In this document: in pieces, positions 26,166 through 35,567 of the stretch
How the letters are laid out: every line of letters begins with the position of its first letter
How positions within the stretch are numbered: the first letter of the stretch is position 1
Origin: an uncultured Pseudohongiella sp.
GTDB lineage: Bacteria; Pseudomonadota; Gammaproteobacteria; Pseudomonadales; Pseudohongiellaceae
DNA length: 64,000 nt
Reading direction: 5' to 3'
Assembly (NCBI GenBank): GCA_951812965.1
Contig: OX638341.1
Location: 2,276,438-2,340,437 of the forward strand
Translations under genes and position numbers: made by a program
Notes under the pieces: model-generated
What the model was told of the DNA's origin: nothing
Seen by the model: only the letters and a program-made list of their open reading frames with translations
The model's database searches: none

Positions 26166-27446
26166 ATGATCAGACATTTGAAAAAGGGCATTGACGTCGA
26201 GCAGGCAGCATCCGCCGATGCCAGGGTTCGCGGTATTGTCGAGGGCATATTGCTCGACATCGAAAAGCGGGGAGATGAGGCGGTCAGGGAGTACGCGCGG
26301 AAGTTTGACAACTGGGACAAGCCCGCTTTTCGCCTTTCCGGGGAAGAGATCGCGGCCTGTTATGACCAGCTCGAACCGAGCGTCATTGACGACATCCGTT
26401 TTGCCCAACAGCAGGTCAGAGGATTTGCCGAAGCACAGCGCAAGGCATTGCAGGATGTCGAGGTGGAAACACGCCCGGGCGTGATGCTCGGACACCGGAA
26501 TATTCCCGTCAACAGTGTCGGTTGTTATGTGCCCGGAGGAAAGTATCCGATGGTTGCTTCCGCGCACATGAGCGTTGTTACCGCAAAGGTTGCCGGAGTA
26601 AATCGAATCATCGCCTGCGCTCCTCCTTTCAAGGGGGCCGCGCACCCTGCGATCGTCGTGGCAATGGATATGGGCGGCGCCGACGAAATCTACGTGCTGG
26701 GCGGGGTTCAGGCTGTTGGCGCCATGGCATTGGGTACTGACAGCATTGCCGCGGTAGACATGCTGGTCGGCCCCGGCAACGCCTTCGTGGCGGAAGCCAA
26801 GCGCCAACTCTTCGGCCGGGTCGGTATCGACCTGTTTGCCGGTCCTACGGAAACCCTGGTAATTGCGGATGACAGCGTGGATGGCGCGCTGTGCGCCACG
26901 GATCTGCTGGGCCAGGCCGAGCACGGGCCTACCTCGCCTGCGATTTTGCTAACCGACTCGGAGCAACTGGCGAAAGAGACCATGGCCGAGGTCGAAAAGC
27001 AGTTGGAGACACTGGAGACTGCCGATATCGCGGGCGAAGCGTGGCGTGAATACGGGCAGGTCATCGTTTGCGATACCCGGGCGGAAATGCTTCAGGTAGC
27101 GGACGAACTGGCGTCGGAACATGTGCAGGTCATGACCCGTGATTCCGACTACTTCTTCGAGAACATGACGAATTACGGTGCGCTTTTCCTCGGGGAGGAG
27201 ACCAATGTTTCCTACGGAGACAAGGTTGTGGGCACGAATCACACCCTGCCGACCAGGGGGGCGGCGCGTTATACTGGCGGGCTTTGGGTCGGCAAGTTTC
27301 TCAAGACCTGTACATATCAGCGCCTTACCGAAGAGGCGTCTTTGGAGATCGGCGAATACTGTTCCCGCCTTTGCGCTCTGGAAGGTTTCATGGGCCATAA
27401 GGCGCAAGCCGACATCAGAGTGGAACGATATGGAGCAAAAAAATAA
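26166..27446 (+). CDS. HisD-like NAD-dependent dehydrogenase
   Basis: A 426-residue member of the histidinol dehydrogenase family. The zinc and catalytic residues are conserved: Q and H in [10 protein letters not shown], the E-H pair in ASEHVQVM, D and H in [13 protein letters not shown], and a late H in EGFMGHKA. There is no histidine operon around it. Such stand-alone HisD homologues include the sulfopropanediol dehydrogenase HpsN and other alcohol-to-acid oxidising enzymes, so a four-electron oxidation of an alcohol in the catabolic pathway is likely. ATG 26166 is preceded by GAGGAG. It overlaps the LacI-type gene by 17 bp, so the pair is coupled. Confidence 0.82.
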   Translation: MIRHLKKGIDVEQAASADARVRGIVEGILLDIEKRGDEAVREYARKFDNWDKPAFRLSGEEIAACYDQLEPSVIDDIRFAQQQVRGFAEAQRKALQDVEVETRPGVMLGHRNIPVNSVGCYVPGGKYPMVASAHMSVVTAKVAGVNRIIACAPPFKGAAHPAIVVAMDMGGADEIYVLGGVQAVGAMALGTDSIAAVDMLVGPGNAFVAEAKRQLFGRVGIDLFAGPTETLVIADDSVDGALCATDLLGQAEHGPTSPAILLTDSEQLAKETMAEVEKQLETLETADIAGEAWREYGQVIVCDTRAEMLQVADELASEHVQVMTRDSDYFFENMTNYGALFLGEETNVSYGDKVVGTNHTLPTRGAARYTGGLWVGKFLKTCTYQRLTEEASLEIGEYCSRLCALEGFMGHKAQADIRVERYGAKK

Positions 27447-28476
27447 AGCCGAACGCTCACCTGCGGCCAGAAATGACGGTCGCGGGAAAGTCACTTCCTA
27501 TGATGTGGCGAGTCTGGCCGGGGTTTCCCAGTCCGCGGTTTCACGCTGTTTCAAGCCAGGAGCCAGCATATCGGCCAAGATCCGGGGAAAAGTGGAAAAG
27601 GCGGCGCGGCAACTCGGCTACCAGCCCAATGCGATCGCCCGCGGCCTGATTTCAGGGCGATCCAATATCGTCGCGGTAATCATCAACAATCTGACCAATC
27701 TGATCTATCCCGAGGTACTTTCGGAACTCAATCAGAAATTCGCGCAGCACGGCCAGCATGTGCTGTTGTTTACCCTGAGTCGGGAAAGTGACGTGGACCG
27801 CGTGCTGGATCAGGTCTGGCAATACCAGGTGGATGGAATCGTTGCCGCGGCGCAGTTTACCGATGCCCAGCTTGCTGCCTGTGAAGCCAGGTGCACACCG
27901 CTGGTCTTCTACAACCGCATTTATCCCAATCACTCCGTTGCGTCCGTGTGTTGCGACCACGAAGAGGGTGAACGTCTGCTGGTGGAAGGATTGTTGCGAA
28001 GCGGCCGCGAGAGTTTTGCCGTGGTTTCCGGCCCGGCTGATTCGGCGGTATCAACGGCTCGCACCCATGGGGCGATCAATGCTCTAAAAAGCGCCGGTAT
28101 TCCGTATCGGCAAATTGAAGGGGACTACAGCTACGAATGTGCGAAAGGTATCGTCAACAGCCTGCTGGCAAAGGACAGCCGGAAGATAAATGCCATCGTT
28201 TGTGCAAATGATGTGATGGCAATAGGCTGTATCGATCAACTGGTTCATGTCCACGGAATGCGGGTGCCGGAAGACATCAGCGTCGTTGGATTCGACGGCG
28301 TCAGCGCCGCGTCCTGGGAAAACTATAATCTGACAACCATCGTACAACCGGTGAGCCGAATGGTGGATGCGGCGGTGCAGATGCTTATCGAGCGCATAGA
28401 GAGTTTCGACTTACCTGTCGAGAAGCGAATTTTTTCCGGCAAGATGCGCTTTGGCGCCAGCGCCAGTCTGAGATAG
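27430..28476 (+). CDS. LacI-family transcriptional regulator
   Basis: A 348-residue repressor. The helix-turn-helix is [20 protein letters not shown] near residues 20-40, followed by a hinge ([20 protein letters not shown]) and the periplasmic-binding-protein-like effector domain (IIVV-type strands, [14 protein letters not shown] and ISVVGFDGV). It likely senses the pathway substrate or an intermediate and controls the receptor, symporter and enzyme genes; a matching palindrome lies at 23686. The ATG at 27430 lies inside the end of the HisD-like gene. Confidence 0.92.
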   Translation: MEQKNKAERSPAARNDGRGKVTSYDVASLAGVSQSAVSRCFKPGASISAKIRGKVEKAARQLGYQPNAIARGLISGRSNIVAVIINNLTNLIYPEVLSELNQKFAQHGQHVLLFTLSRESDVDRVLDQVWQYQVDGIVAAAQFTDAQLAACEARCTPLVFYNRIYPNHSVASVCCDHEEGERLLVEGLLRSGRESFAVVSGPADSAVSTARTHGAINALKSAGIPYRQIEGDYSYECAKGIVNSLLAKDSRKINAIVCANDVMAIGCIDQLVHVHGMRVPEDISVVGFDGVSAASWENYNLTTIVQPVSRMVDAAVQMLIERIESFDLPVEKRIFSGKMRFGASASLR

Positions 28477-28507
28477 TTCAAGTCCGGTTCGGGATTGATT
28501 CTCGCCA

Positions 28508-29287
28508 ATGTACAAATCGGAATCTTCAGTTAGCACATTTCGTTCCCGCTTGAGAAGCAGGAAGTTGCTTGCCGGAACGTTTGTGAAGACCCCTAGCATG
28601 ATGCTCGCGGAAATTCTGTCGGCGACGGATCTGGACCTGCTTTGTTTCGATACCGAACATTCGCCCTATGACCGGCGCGACCTGGATGCTTCCATTTTTG
28701 CTTCACGGGCAGCGGACATGCCTTCGATCGTTCGGGTTCCTACCGGTTCCCCGGAACAGTTGGCCAATGCCCTGGACTGCGGAGCAACCGGAGTGCTTGT
28801 TCCGCATGTCGATTCTCTTGAAAAAGCCCAATCGGTCGCCAAAAGCTGCCGCTACGGCGAAGGTGGCCGCGGCTTCGCCGGCTCACCGAGAAGCGCGGAT
28901 TACGGCACCCGGTCCATCGCGGAAATCGTCGCGCTGAACCGGGACGAAACCACGGTGATTGCCCAGATAGAAGATCCGGCGGCGTTAACAGAAATAGATC
29001 GGATCGCCGCGGTTGAAGGCATAGATTGCCTGTTCATCGGCATGATGGACCTGACCGTTGCCTTGCGGGAGGAGTCAGCTACCGCACCGGCTGTCGTGGA
29101 GGCCGCCAATCGAATCTGCCGGGCGGCCGGCAAAGCCGACGTTCCGGTCGGCATTTTCGTGCCATCGGTCTCGCAGATTCCCTTCTGGAAAGAGCAAGGC
29201 GTGTCCCTGTTTCTGCTGTCTTCCGATCATGCTTTTATCAGGCAGGGCGCCAACGCTTTGGCCGGATCGGTCGCCGCCGCAGACTGA
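28508..29287 (+). CDS. HpcH/HpaI family aldolase
   Basis: A 259-residue metal-dependent class II aldolase of the HpcH/HpaI family, which includes 4-hydroxy-2-oxoheptanedioate and 2-keto-3-deoxy-L-rhamnonate aldolases that release pyruvate. The catalytic histidine is in FDTEHSPYDRRDL, arginine in IVRVPTGSPEQLA, and metal ligands E and D in IAQIEDPAAL and LFIGMMDLTVAL. It follows the LacI gene by 31 bp on the same strand, so HisD-like, LacI and aldolase form one unit. With the lactonase-type hydrolase at 30904 it suggests breakdown of a sugar acid or similar hydroxy acid. Substrate is inferred only. Confidence 0.88.
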   Translation: MYKSESSVSTFRSRLRSRKLLAGTFVKTPSMMLAEILSATDLDLLCFDTEHSPYDRRDLDASIFASRAADMPSIVRVPTGSPEQLANALDCGATGVLVPHVDSLEKAQSVAKSCRYGEGGRGFAGSPRSADYGTRSIAEIVALNRDETTVIAQIEDPAALTEIDRIAAVEGIDCLFIGMMDLTVALREESATAPAVVEAANRICRAAGKADVPVGIFVPSVSQIPFWKEQGVSLFLLSSDHAFIRQGANALAGSVAAAD

Positions 29288-29296
29288 TCCGGTTCC

Positions 29297-30904
29297 TCAG
29301 AACAGGATGCCGATCAGCCACAACAGAAGCAGACTTGCCGCAAAATAGACAAGCAGGTAATTGGAAGAAGGATCGATCTTTCCGGGCACGAGATACCACC
29401 CGTTGTCCTTCTCAGGCAGGCCCTGTTCGCGGAAGTACTGTTGCTGACCCTGTACCGTGTAGCGTGAATATTCCGCCTGGGGACCATCGATCAGCAAACT
29501 TCCCGCTAACGCTACCGTGGTATTTACAATCGCGCCGATGGCGCAGTACCAGGGCCAGGCTATGTTGGTATTCACGGCGACGACCCACACCACGATAAAT
29601 CCGGCGGCAACGCCGATCAGCAATCCGCGCTGTGTCGTGTGCCTGGAAAAGAAGCCCAGTCCGAACATGCTGAGTTTGGCCCCTACGAAATAGGAACCGA
29701 CCATGCTCAGGGTTTCGAGAATGGAACCGCTTGAGCGCGAATAGAGAATCGCCGGCACAATGATTGCGATTGCCCAGAAAACCGTGAAAATTCTGGAAAT
29801 CCGCAAATCCTGCACGGGATTTGTATCCGGCCGGTAGTAGCGCTTGTAGAAATCGATCGTAGTTACTGTCGCCATCGAGTTCAGCGCCGAGTCCAGGCTC
29901 GACATGGATGCAGCCACGACCGCGGCGGTAAGCAATCCCATCAATCCCGGAATCGCCAGGCTGCCGGCAAACTCCAGAATTATCGTATTTTCGTTTTCGA
30001 AAACGCGTCCGCCGTAGTAGTTATAGAACAAAACGCCCAGCAGGAAAAACAACAGGTAGATGACGAAAGCGGCGTAACCCATCATCAGGAAGGATTTTTT
30101 TGCATCACCGATGTTCTTGCTGGCGAGGGTCCTCTGGACCATCATCTGGTTGGCCCCGTAGACGGTCAGGTGATACAGCGTCATGGCGATAACACCCGAC
30201 CAGACCGTACTCACTTCGGTCAAGTCGAAACTGAAGTTCAGCGGGTCCAGTTTTCCCTGATCCGAAAGCACCCGAAGAGTCTCCGTCAGCGGCAACTCCA
30301 GGTTGAGCAACAAGGCGACGAAAATTATGCCGGCGCCCAGCAGCAGGATTCCCGCCTGGATAACGTCGGTCCAGATGACAGCGGCAATTCCTCCCATCAT
30401 GGTGTAGGCCAGCGCGATTACCGAAACCATCAAAATGGACGCGATGACGTCGATCCCGGTAATGAACTCGATGACCAGGGCGACGGCATACAAAACCGCC
30501 GCGGACGACAGCGCCTGCGATACCAGAAAGATCAGCGATATGACTATTCGCGACTCATGCCCGAACCTGCGCTCCAGGTATTCGTAAATCGAGGGTACGC
30601 CGCTGTTGTAGAAGAAGGGGAGGAAAAATGCGATCACCAGGAAGATGACAATGGGATAATTGAGGTGTATGGCAATTACCGAAAGTCCGTCCGAGTAGGA
30701 CCAGGCCGGTCCGCCCAGGAAGGATAGGGCGCTGACATAAGTGGCTGCTACGGAAATGCCGATTGCCCACCATGGAATCGTCCTTCTGCCCAGGAAAAAA
30801 TCGTTCGCGGAATCGACCCTCTTGCTGAGTACGAACCCAAGCCACAAATTACCCAGCAGGTAGACAACGAGCACCAGGGTATTGGTAATACCGAATTCAG
30901 CCAT
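29297..30904 (-). CDS. Sodium:solute symporter family transporter
   Basis: A 535-residue inner membrane protein of the SSS family with about 13-14 hydrophobic helices. Typical segments are LGRRTIPWWAIGISVAATYV, LGGPAWSYSDG, and TMMGGIAAVIWTDVIQAGIL. It should import a small solute with sodium. The ATG at 30904 shares one base with the TGA of the amidohydrolase (30904-30906); a GTG one codon earlier is possible. It is the last gene of a coupled minus-strand unit cupin, SnoaL-like, amidohydrolase, symporter, and converges on the aldolase gene. Confidence 0.9.
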   Translation of the reverse strand: MAEFGITNTLVLVVYLLGNLWLGFVLSKRVDSANDFFLGRRTIPWWAIGISVAATYVSALSFLGGPAWSYSDGLSVIAIHLNYPIVIFLVIAFFLPFFYNSGVPSIYEYLERRFGHESRIVISLIFLVSQALSSAAVLYAVALVIEFITGIDVIASILMVSVIALAYTMMGGIAAVIWTDVIQAGILLLGAGIIFVALLLNLELPLTETLRVLSDQGKLDPLNFSFDLTEVSTVWSGVIAMTLYHLTVYGANQMMVQRTLASKNIGDAKKSFLMMGYAAFVIYLLFFLLGVLFYNYYGGRVFENENTIILEFAGSLAIPGLMGLLTAAVVAASMSSLDSALNSMATVTTIDFYKRYYRPDTNPVQDLRISRIFTVFWAIAIIVPAILYSRSSGSILETLSMVGSYFVGAKLSMFGLGFFSRHTTQRGLLIGVAAGFIVVWVVAVNTNIAWPWYCAIGAIVNTTVALAGSLLIDGPQAEYSRYTVQGQQQYFREQGLPEKDNGWYLVPGKIDPSSNYLLVYFAASLLLLWLIGILF

Positions 30905-31818
30905 CACGCATTTTCCCGACCGGACTGATCAAGCCGGTAGAATTGCCTTGCGGTTTCGCCGAATACCCGTGCCAGCTCGGCGGCGGTCAGAGATCTCAAT
31001 GCATGCTGGTACCGGCCCAGGTTCTCGGGATACTCGACGTGCAATTTATCTACCGGAAAATTCGATCCCCACATGCAACGGTTCGGCCCGAAACTGTCCA
31101 GGATCGTTTCGATTATTTCGGTTACGCGCTCTTTCCGCCATGGCCGGGAAAACATGGCGAGTCCGGAAATCTTGCAATGGACATTGGGCAGTTCCGCCAG
31201 TTTGCGAATGCCTTCCCGCCAGATCGTATTCATTTCGCCGTGACCATTCGCAAGTTGCCAGGGCGAGCCGCAATGGCACAGCGCCACTGACAAGTCTTCA
31301 TGGCGGCCGAGGATAGCGGCAAGTCTGTCCATTTGCGGAGGAATGAGTTGGAGATCGAAACTGGCGCCGCTTTTCTCAAGCTGTCCGAGACCGCGCCGCC
31401 AGTCCGGGTCGTCCAGCAATTGCCCGGTACCGGTTTCGCTGTCTTCGGCGGGAGAACGCCCCACGATTTGCCTGAGTCCGCGAAAAGCCGGTAGATCGCT
31501 TACTCTCTCAAGATATTCGTCCAGGTCACGCGATTCGAGGCTGGCCCGCGCCACCAATGCCGCGGGCTCGCCGGGGTTGTCAATCACCTGCTGTAACCAC
31601 ACCGCCTCCTGCAAGGCATGTTCCGGCGGCCCGCCGGCCTCGACCGCTACGCTGGAGTTGGCCGCTCCCGCGTGATCACGGGCAAAATCCCTTGCGAGAT
31701 AGTTTTGCCTGATCGGATCCGGGTTGCCGAAAAATCGCTCCCCCGCACCCGGTCGAAGCCAGGGAATGGTCAGACTGTCCAGATCCCAAAGGTGGTGATG
31801 TGCGTCAACTATCGTCAT
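30904..31818 (-). CDS. COG3618-type amidohydrolase (lactonase-like)
   Basis: A 304-residue TIM-barrel metal hydrolase beginning MTIVDAHHHLWDLDSLTIPW, the signature of the COG3618 group that includes L-fuconolactonase and 2-pyrone-4,6-dicarboxylate lactonase. Other active-site segments are VEAGGPPEHALQEAVWLQ, LSVALCHCGSPW, HCKISGLA and CMWGSNFPVDKLH. It probably opens a lactone ring in the pathway. The start at 31818 forms an ATGA overlap with the stop of the SnoaL-like gene, so translation is coupled. Confidence 0.85.
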   Translation of the reverse strand: MTIVDAHHHLWDLDSLTIPWLRPGAGERFFGNPDPIRQNYLARDFARDHAGAANSSVAVEAGGPPEHALQEAVWLQQVIDNPGEPAALVARASLESRDLDEYLERVSDLPAFRGLRQIVGRSPAEDSETGTGQLLDDPDWRRGLGQLEKSGASFDLQLIPPQMDRLAAILGRHEDLSVALCHCGSPWQLANGHGEMNTIWREGIRKLAELPNVHCKISGLAMFSRPWRKERVTEIIETILDSFGPNRCMWGSNFPVDKLHVEYPENLGRYQHALRSLTAAELARVFGETARQFYRLDQSGRENA

Positions 31819-32888
31819 TGACGGGCCGCCTTGCCGGCAGCGCGAAAAATCTGTGTCCACACCGCCAATTCGTCATAGACCATCCATTCCTCGACGATCC
31901 TTCCATTCTCCAGGCGGTATTGGCTTTCTCCCAGAATGACCAACTCGGCCCCGCCGGGTTCGCCGAACAGACCCCGGCCCGTGTGCCGGCCGGCGAGGGT
32001 CCAGCGCAAGGCAAGACAATCACCTTTGTCCGGCGGAGCGTTAACACAGCAATGATCAATGCTGACCTTCAGGCCACTTAATGCGCTCCTGAAACTGTCA
32101 TAGAAATTTGTGATGGCGCTGATGCCACAAATTTTTCGACCGCGAGAGACATGAAGAATCGCTTCTTCATCGTATGCCGGCCGGATATCCACGGCACAAT
32201 CGGCATTCCAGGCATTGTGTATCGCGGCAGAAATCCACTCGCTCGCGGCGCGTTCGTCGTCTGCGGTAACGGGCTTCCGCACGGTATCGGACTGAACCCG
32301 CAGGAATTCGGATTCAAGCCAGTCGGCCAGACGCTGCTGCACCGGCTGTCTGGACCTTTCCAGTGCGACTTTCAGGGGATCAAAACCGAGTTGTACGGCA
32401 AGCAGGTAGTTGTCGCGAACCAGCCATTCTTCAATGATGCGGTTGTCCTGGACTACGCAATGAGCGATCACCTGCAAACAGGCGCCCTTGCCGGTAGCCG
32501 GGCCCATATCCGATGGACCCAGATTGGTCATTCGGGTCAGGATTCGATGCGATGTGTGAAACCGGTCTCCCTCTCGGCTCCAGATGATGTTCTCTGCCTG
32601 CAGTGTTCGATCCGGAAAACCGGCCAGCATCGTCCGGGTCGCCCGGGTTACTTCCTCGGCGCCGATGGTAATGCCGGCAGTCGTATACACAGGGCAATTC
32701 GCCGTATAGTACTTGCGGCACAAGGCAACTTGCCTGCCTTCCCAGATCCGCCAGGTGATCCGCAGGATGTAGTCGACAATATCGGAAAATTCGGGGTCAA
32801 AGCCGCAAGGCAAGCCCGGTTCGCCTGCGTCGACCCCGAGCGCGGGGTTAAAGTGCCCCGGTAGCTTGTTCGTTACGCCACGGCTCAC
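31815..32888 (-). CDS. Double-domain SnoaL/NTF2-like protein 2
   Basis: A 357-residue protein with two SnoaL-like halves: the first about residues 35-165 (VALCRKYYTANCPVYTTAG, then IAHCVVQDNRIIEEWLVRDN), the second about 215-350 (LALRWTLAGRHTGRGLFGEP, then SQYRLENGRIVEEWMVYDEL). The paired phrases IIEEWLVRDN and IVEEWMVYDE show that the halves are duplicates. The GTG at 32888 was chosen because it forms a GTGA overlap with the cupin stop. It is more distant from the products of 22529 and 35568 than those are from each other. A cyclase, isomerase or hydrolase role is inferred from the fold. Confidence 0.7.
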   Translation of the reverse strand: MSRGVTNKLPGHFNPALGVDAGEPGLPCGFDPEFSDIVDYILRITWRIWEGRQVALCRKYYTANCPVYTTAGITIGAEEVTRATRTMLAGFPDRTLQAENIIWSREGDRFHTSHRILTRMTNLGPSDMGPATGKGACLQVIAHCVVQDNRIIEEWLVRDNYLLAVQLGFDPLKVALERSRQPVQQRLADWLESEFLRVQSDTVRKPVTADDERAASEWISAAIHNAWNADCAVDIRPAYDEEAILHVSRGRKICGISAITNFYDSFRSALSGLKVSIDHCCVNAPPDKGDCLALRWTLAGRHTGRGLFGEPGGAELVILGESQYRLENGRIVEEWMVYDELAVWTQIFRAAGKAARQ

Positions 32889-33931
32889 ACATACTCCGCA
32901 TCGCCTGGATGATCTCCACCGCGCACCAGAACAGCATCGAGCGGTTCTTCGCCCGGATTGCTGAAGGTTCTGTCCGCAGTGGGAGGCGTGGTCAACAAGT
33001 CTCCTGTGCCGAGACAGGTGGTTTCGCCTGCAACCGTGACTTCCATGCAGCCCCTGTGCACGAAGATTACTTCCTCTTCCTGCCGCGTGTGGACCGGAAC
33101 CGAGCTGCCCGGATTCATCCTCAGGCGGCGTAACTGAAATCCGTGCTCCCATCCCAGCTTGCCCTTCGGGAGAGCTTCGTTGGGGTTTGCACAGCCGGCA
33201 ACCGGTATTTCCTCTACTCCTGGAAAACGATTCAGTCCTCCCTGGGGCTCTTGCTGACTTGCGTCGGCCAGATCCTTGTCAAATGCGACGCAATCGAGCA
33301 TTTCCGACAGGGTCATGGTTCTGAATTGTTCCAATTGCTCCGGGTCGGGTCCGGAACTGACAACGCCGTCCGGCGGGATTTTCTGGCCTGCCGCGGTGTC
33401 AATCAGCTTTCCGTCTTCCAGTAGAACCAGCCCATGATTCCGGGCGTCTGCGAATACCTTGGGCGCCCAGGTTACATGTCCAGCGGAACCGTCCGCCTGC
33501 AGACCCAGGATGGAGAGCAGAAAGCCATCGTCGGCGCCAATATTCTCGAACCCTCGAAACACTTGCACGGGAATGGAAATGGTATCTCCCGCACCTAGTA
33601 CGGCTTCGCCGTCTTCCCCGTTTTCGCCCCAGGTAAATTTCCAGTAACCCTTGTGAACCACAAATACCTCTTCGGTATCGTGGCTGTGATGGGAGTTCTT
33701 GCAACCGTTGGGTTGGCGTGCGGCGCCGATGTCAAAGCAGTGGGGGCTGCGGATATGGACATGTTGTCCGGAGTTTTCGGAAACTCCACCACCGATTATG
33801 CAGAAATTTTCCTTTCTGTCGCTGCCGGGTGTGCGGGAATCGAGAAAAGCGGTTTTGCAGGGGATCAGTTCGCGATAGCGCACGGTGCGGGCGTCGAGAC
33901 TCCCGGATTCGATCTTGGACGCTGACTGCAT
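32885..33931 (-). CDS. Double-cupin protein
   Basis: A 348-residue protein with two cupin barrels. The first has the metal-binding motif HHSHDTEEVFVVHKGYWKF near residues 80-100. The second, around 285-330, has VPVHTRQEEEVIFVHRGCME and GDLLTTPPTADRTFSNPGEE. Both carry the histidine and glutamate pattern of functional cupins, so a metal-dependent dioxygenase, isomerase or sugar-binding role is possible. It is the first gene of the minus-strand unit with coupled starts (GTGA, ATGA, TGATG), and faces the divergent alpha/beta hydrolase. Confidence 0.75.
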   Translation of the reverse strand: MQSASKIESGSLDARTVRYRELIPCKTAFLDSRTPGSDRKENFCIIGGGVSENSGQHVHIRSPHCFDIGAARQPNGCKNSHHSHDTEEVFVVHKGYWKFTWGENGEDGEAVLGAGDTISIPVQVFRGFENIGADDGFLLSILGLQADGSAGHVTWAPKVFADARNHGLVLLEDGKLIDTAAGQKIPPDGVVSSGPDPEQLEQFRTMTLSEMLDCVAFDKDLADASQQEPQGGLNRFPGVEEIPVAGCANPNEALPKGKLGWEHGFQLRRLRMNPGSSVPVHTRQEEEVIFVHRGCMEVTVAGETTCLGTGDLLTTPPTADRTFSNPGEEPLDAVLVRGGDHPGDAEYV

Positions 33932-34106
33932 GGATGACTTTCCGCCCGGCCGCTACGATAGGGAAGACTGCAAACCACGCAAATTCTAGTGACTACGAAT
34001 GCAAAAAACAACCTGAAATTGCCGCTGACTTACGATGCAGCCCCGTTGCTGGAGGTTCGAGACACGATAATGCAGAATATCCGAATGGTGATTTCGAGTT
34101 ATCGGA
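33932..34106. promoter_or_regulatory. Divergent promoter region, cupin unit and hydrolase
   Basis: A 175-bp gap, AT-richer than its flanks. Positions 33996-34004 read CGAATGCAA, whose complement TTGCATTCG equals half of the LacI-type palindrome at 23686-23703; over 18 bp the match is 13. This may place the cupin unit under the same regulator. No clear terminator or small gene was seen. Confidence 0.35.
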
Positions 34107-35552
34107 TTGGCTAAGGTCGGATCGCTGACGGTTTGCCGCATTTTCTCGCTGGCGGTTGGTGCGGCGCTGCATTCCTGTGCTCCTTCATCCGATGAATTCC
34201 GTGTCGATGTCAGAATTCCTGATTCGCAGACGCAATTGCAGGACCGTTCCGGGCCTCATCTGGATTCCCTTGAACAAATGACCATAAGTGTGCTTAGACA
34301 GAGAAGCTATGGTGACTCTGGAGGACCGGTTTTCGAATTGTTGTCGGAAGGAGAAAATGTCGTGCTTGGCGGGCGTGATTCGCTGTTTCGCGGCGGCATC
34401 CTGGCATATCGTTCGGACGACCTTCGGGTCTATGCGCGGCTGTTGCTGCCCGCCGCGACAATGCCGGAGGCGGGTTATCCGGTAGTGATCCTTGCTCATG
34501 GCTGGGTGGGACTTCAGGGCGCAGCCTCCTACGACTTTCTCGAAAATGCGGATTCAGCCAGCGCGGAACTTGTGCGCCACTACCTCAACGCAGGCATAGC
34601 TGCGGTCATTCCGGGTTTTCGCGGGCATGGCACAGTTGCCGGCAGACAAGCGGAAGGCATCGAATTCATTGAAGCCTGGGATAACGCCAGTTACCTGTCA
34701 CCACTGTTCTACGCAATCGACTTGGTAAACCTGTATGCGGCCATGCAGATTGCCGACCCGGCGGCTCTGCTAGTCGGCGGGAACCGGATCGATCCCGGTA
34801 AAATCAGCCTGAGCGGTCACTCCCAGGGGGCGGACGCCGCGCTTACCGCGATGGCCGTAATCGGAGACAATTCTGCATTTCCCGGGGGTTTGCGCGCCGC
34901 CTCGCTATGGTCGGGCTGTATTGCCGGGCGCACCGAACAGTTACTCGTTTACGGTCCCATGGCGGACTCACCTCAGTCATTTCTGGCCGGCGACGGTAGC
35001 TGGAACGGAACCGCCACGGGAGCGGCGGGTGAGATAAACCCGGATTTTGTCTTCGGCTTTCCCGGTGACGGCATTGTTACGCCGGATGTTGAGGAATGGA
35101 CATGGCAACAGGATATCTGGACCTACCGAACCGTCGAGGAATCGCTACGGGCGAACTTGAACGAAATGTATGATCGCTATGAATCAGGTGTGCTGTCGCT
35201 TGAGAATATTTCCTTTCAATTGACACGGGTCGCCGGCGAGTTGCAGCTTGCACACGATCCGAAGCTCACGGCAGTACTGGCGGAACTTGGCGGATTCGGA
35301 CAGCACCGGCATCTCGATATGCCGGTCAATCTGCACTATTCGGACCGTGACTACTACTCGCTTCCGGAATGGAATCAGGATCTTGCCCGACGTATCGAAG
35401 ACGCGGGCGGCGAAGCCGAGACTTATGAATACGTCGGAGTCAACCATTCCCTCCGGGCCAGCGAATACGAATGGTTTGCCCCCTTTCCTGTAGAAGACGC
35501 GATTCCGCGGGTAGCCGAAAGGGACATTCGTCTGTTCTTGTCCGACGCATGA
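34107..35552 (+). CDS. Exported alpha/beta hydrolase
   Basis: A 481-residue alpha/beta hydrolase. The oxyanion region is VVILAHGWVGLQG, the nucleophile serine is in SLSGHSQGADAAL, and the acid and histidine candidates are in HYSDRDYYSLPEW and YVGVNHSLRASEY. The N-terminus (hydrophobic IFSLAVGAALHSCAPSS) looks like a signal peptide, perhaps of a lipoprotein with a weak lipobox before the cysteine, so it would act in the periplasm. The start is uncertain: no ATG or GTG is in frame between the upstream TGA at 34089 and the signal region, so TTG at 34107 is proposed. It may release the imported compound from an ester. Confidence 0.72.
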   Translation: MAKVGSLTVCRIFSLAVGAALHSCAPSSDEFRVDVRIPDSQTQLQDRSGPHLDSLEQMTISVLRQRSYGDSGGPVFELLSEGENVVLGGRDSLFRGGILAYRSDDLRVYARLLLPAATMPEAGYPVVILAHGWVGLQGAASYDFLENADSASAELVRHYLNAGIAAVIPGFRGHGTVAGRQAEGIEFIEAWDNASYLSPLFYAIDLVNLYAAMQIADPAALLVGGNRIDPGKISLSGHSQGADAALTAMAVIGDNSAFPGGLRAASLWSGCIAGRTEQLLVYGPMADSPQSFLAGDGSWNGTATGAAGEINPDFVFGFPGDGIVTPDVEEWTWQQDIWTYRTVEESLRANLNEMYDRYESGVLSLENISFQLTRVAGELQLAHDPKLTAVLAELGGFGQHRHLDMPVNLHYSDRDYYSLPEWNQDLARRIEDAGGEAETYEYVGVNHSLRASEYEWFAPFPVEDAIPRVAERDIRLFLSDA

Positions 35553-35567
35553 ACGGCCCGGTCGCAA

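Noticed and set aside
26052..26924. 290-codon frame antisense to the HisD-like gene
   Set aside because: A codon-bias shadow; the HisD-like protein has all catalytic residues.
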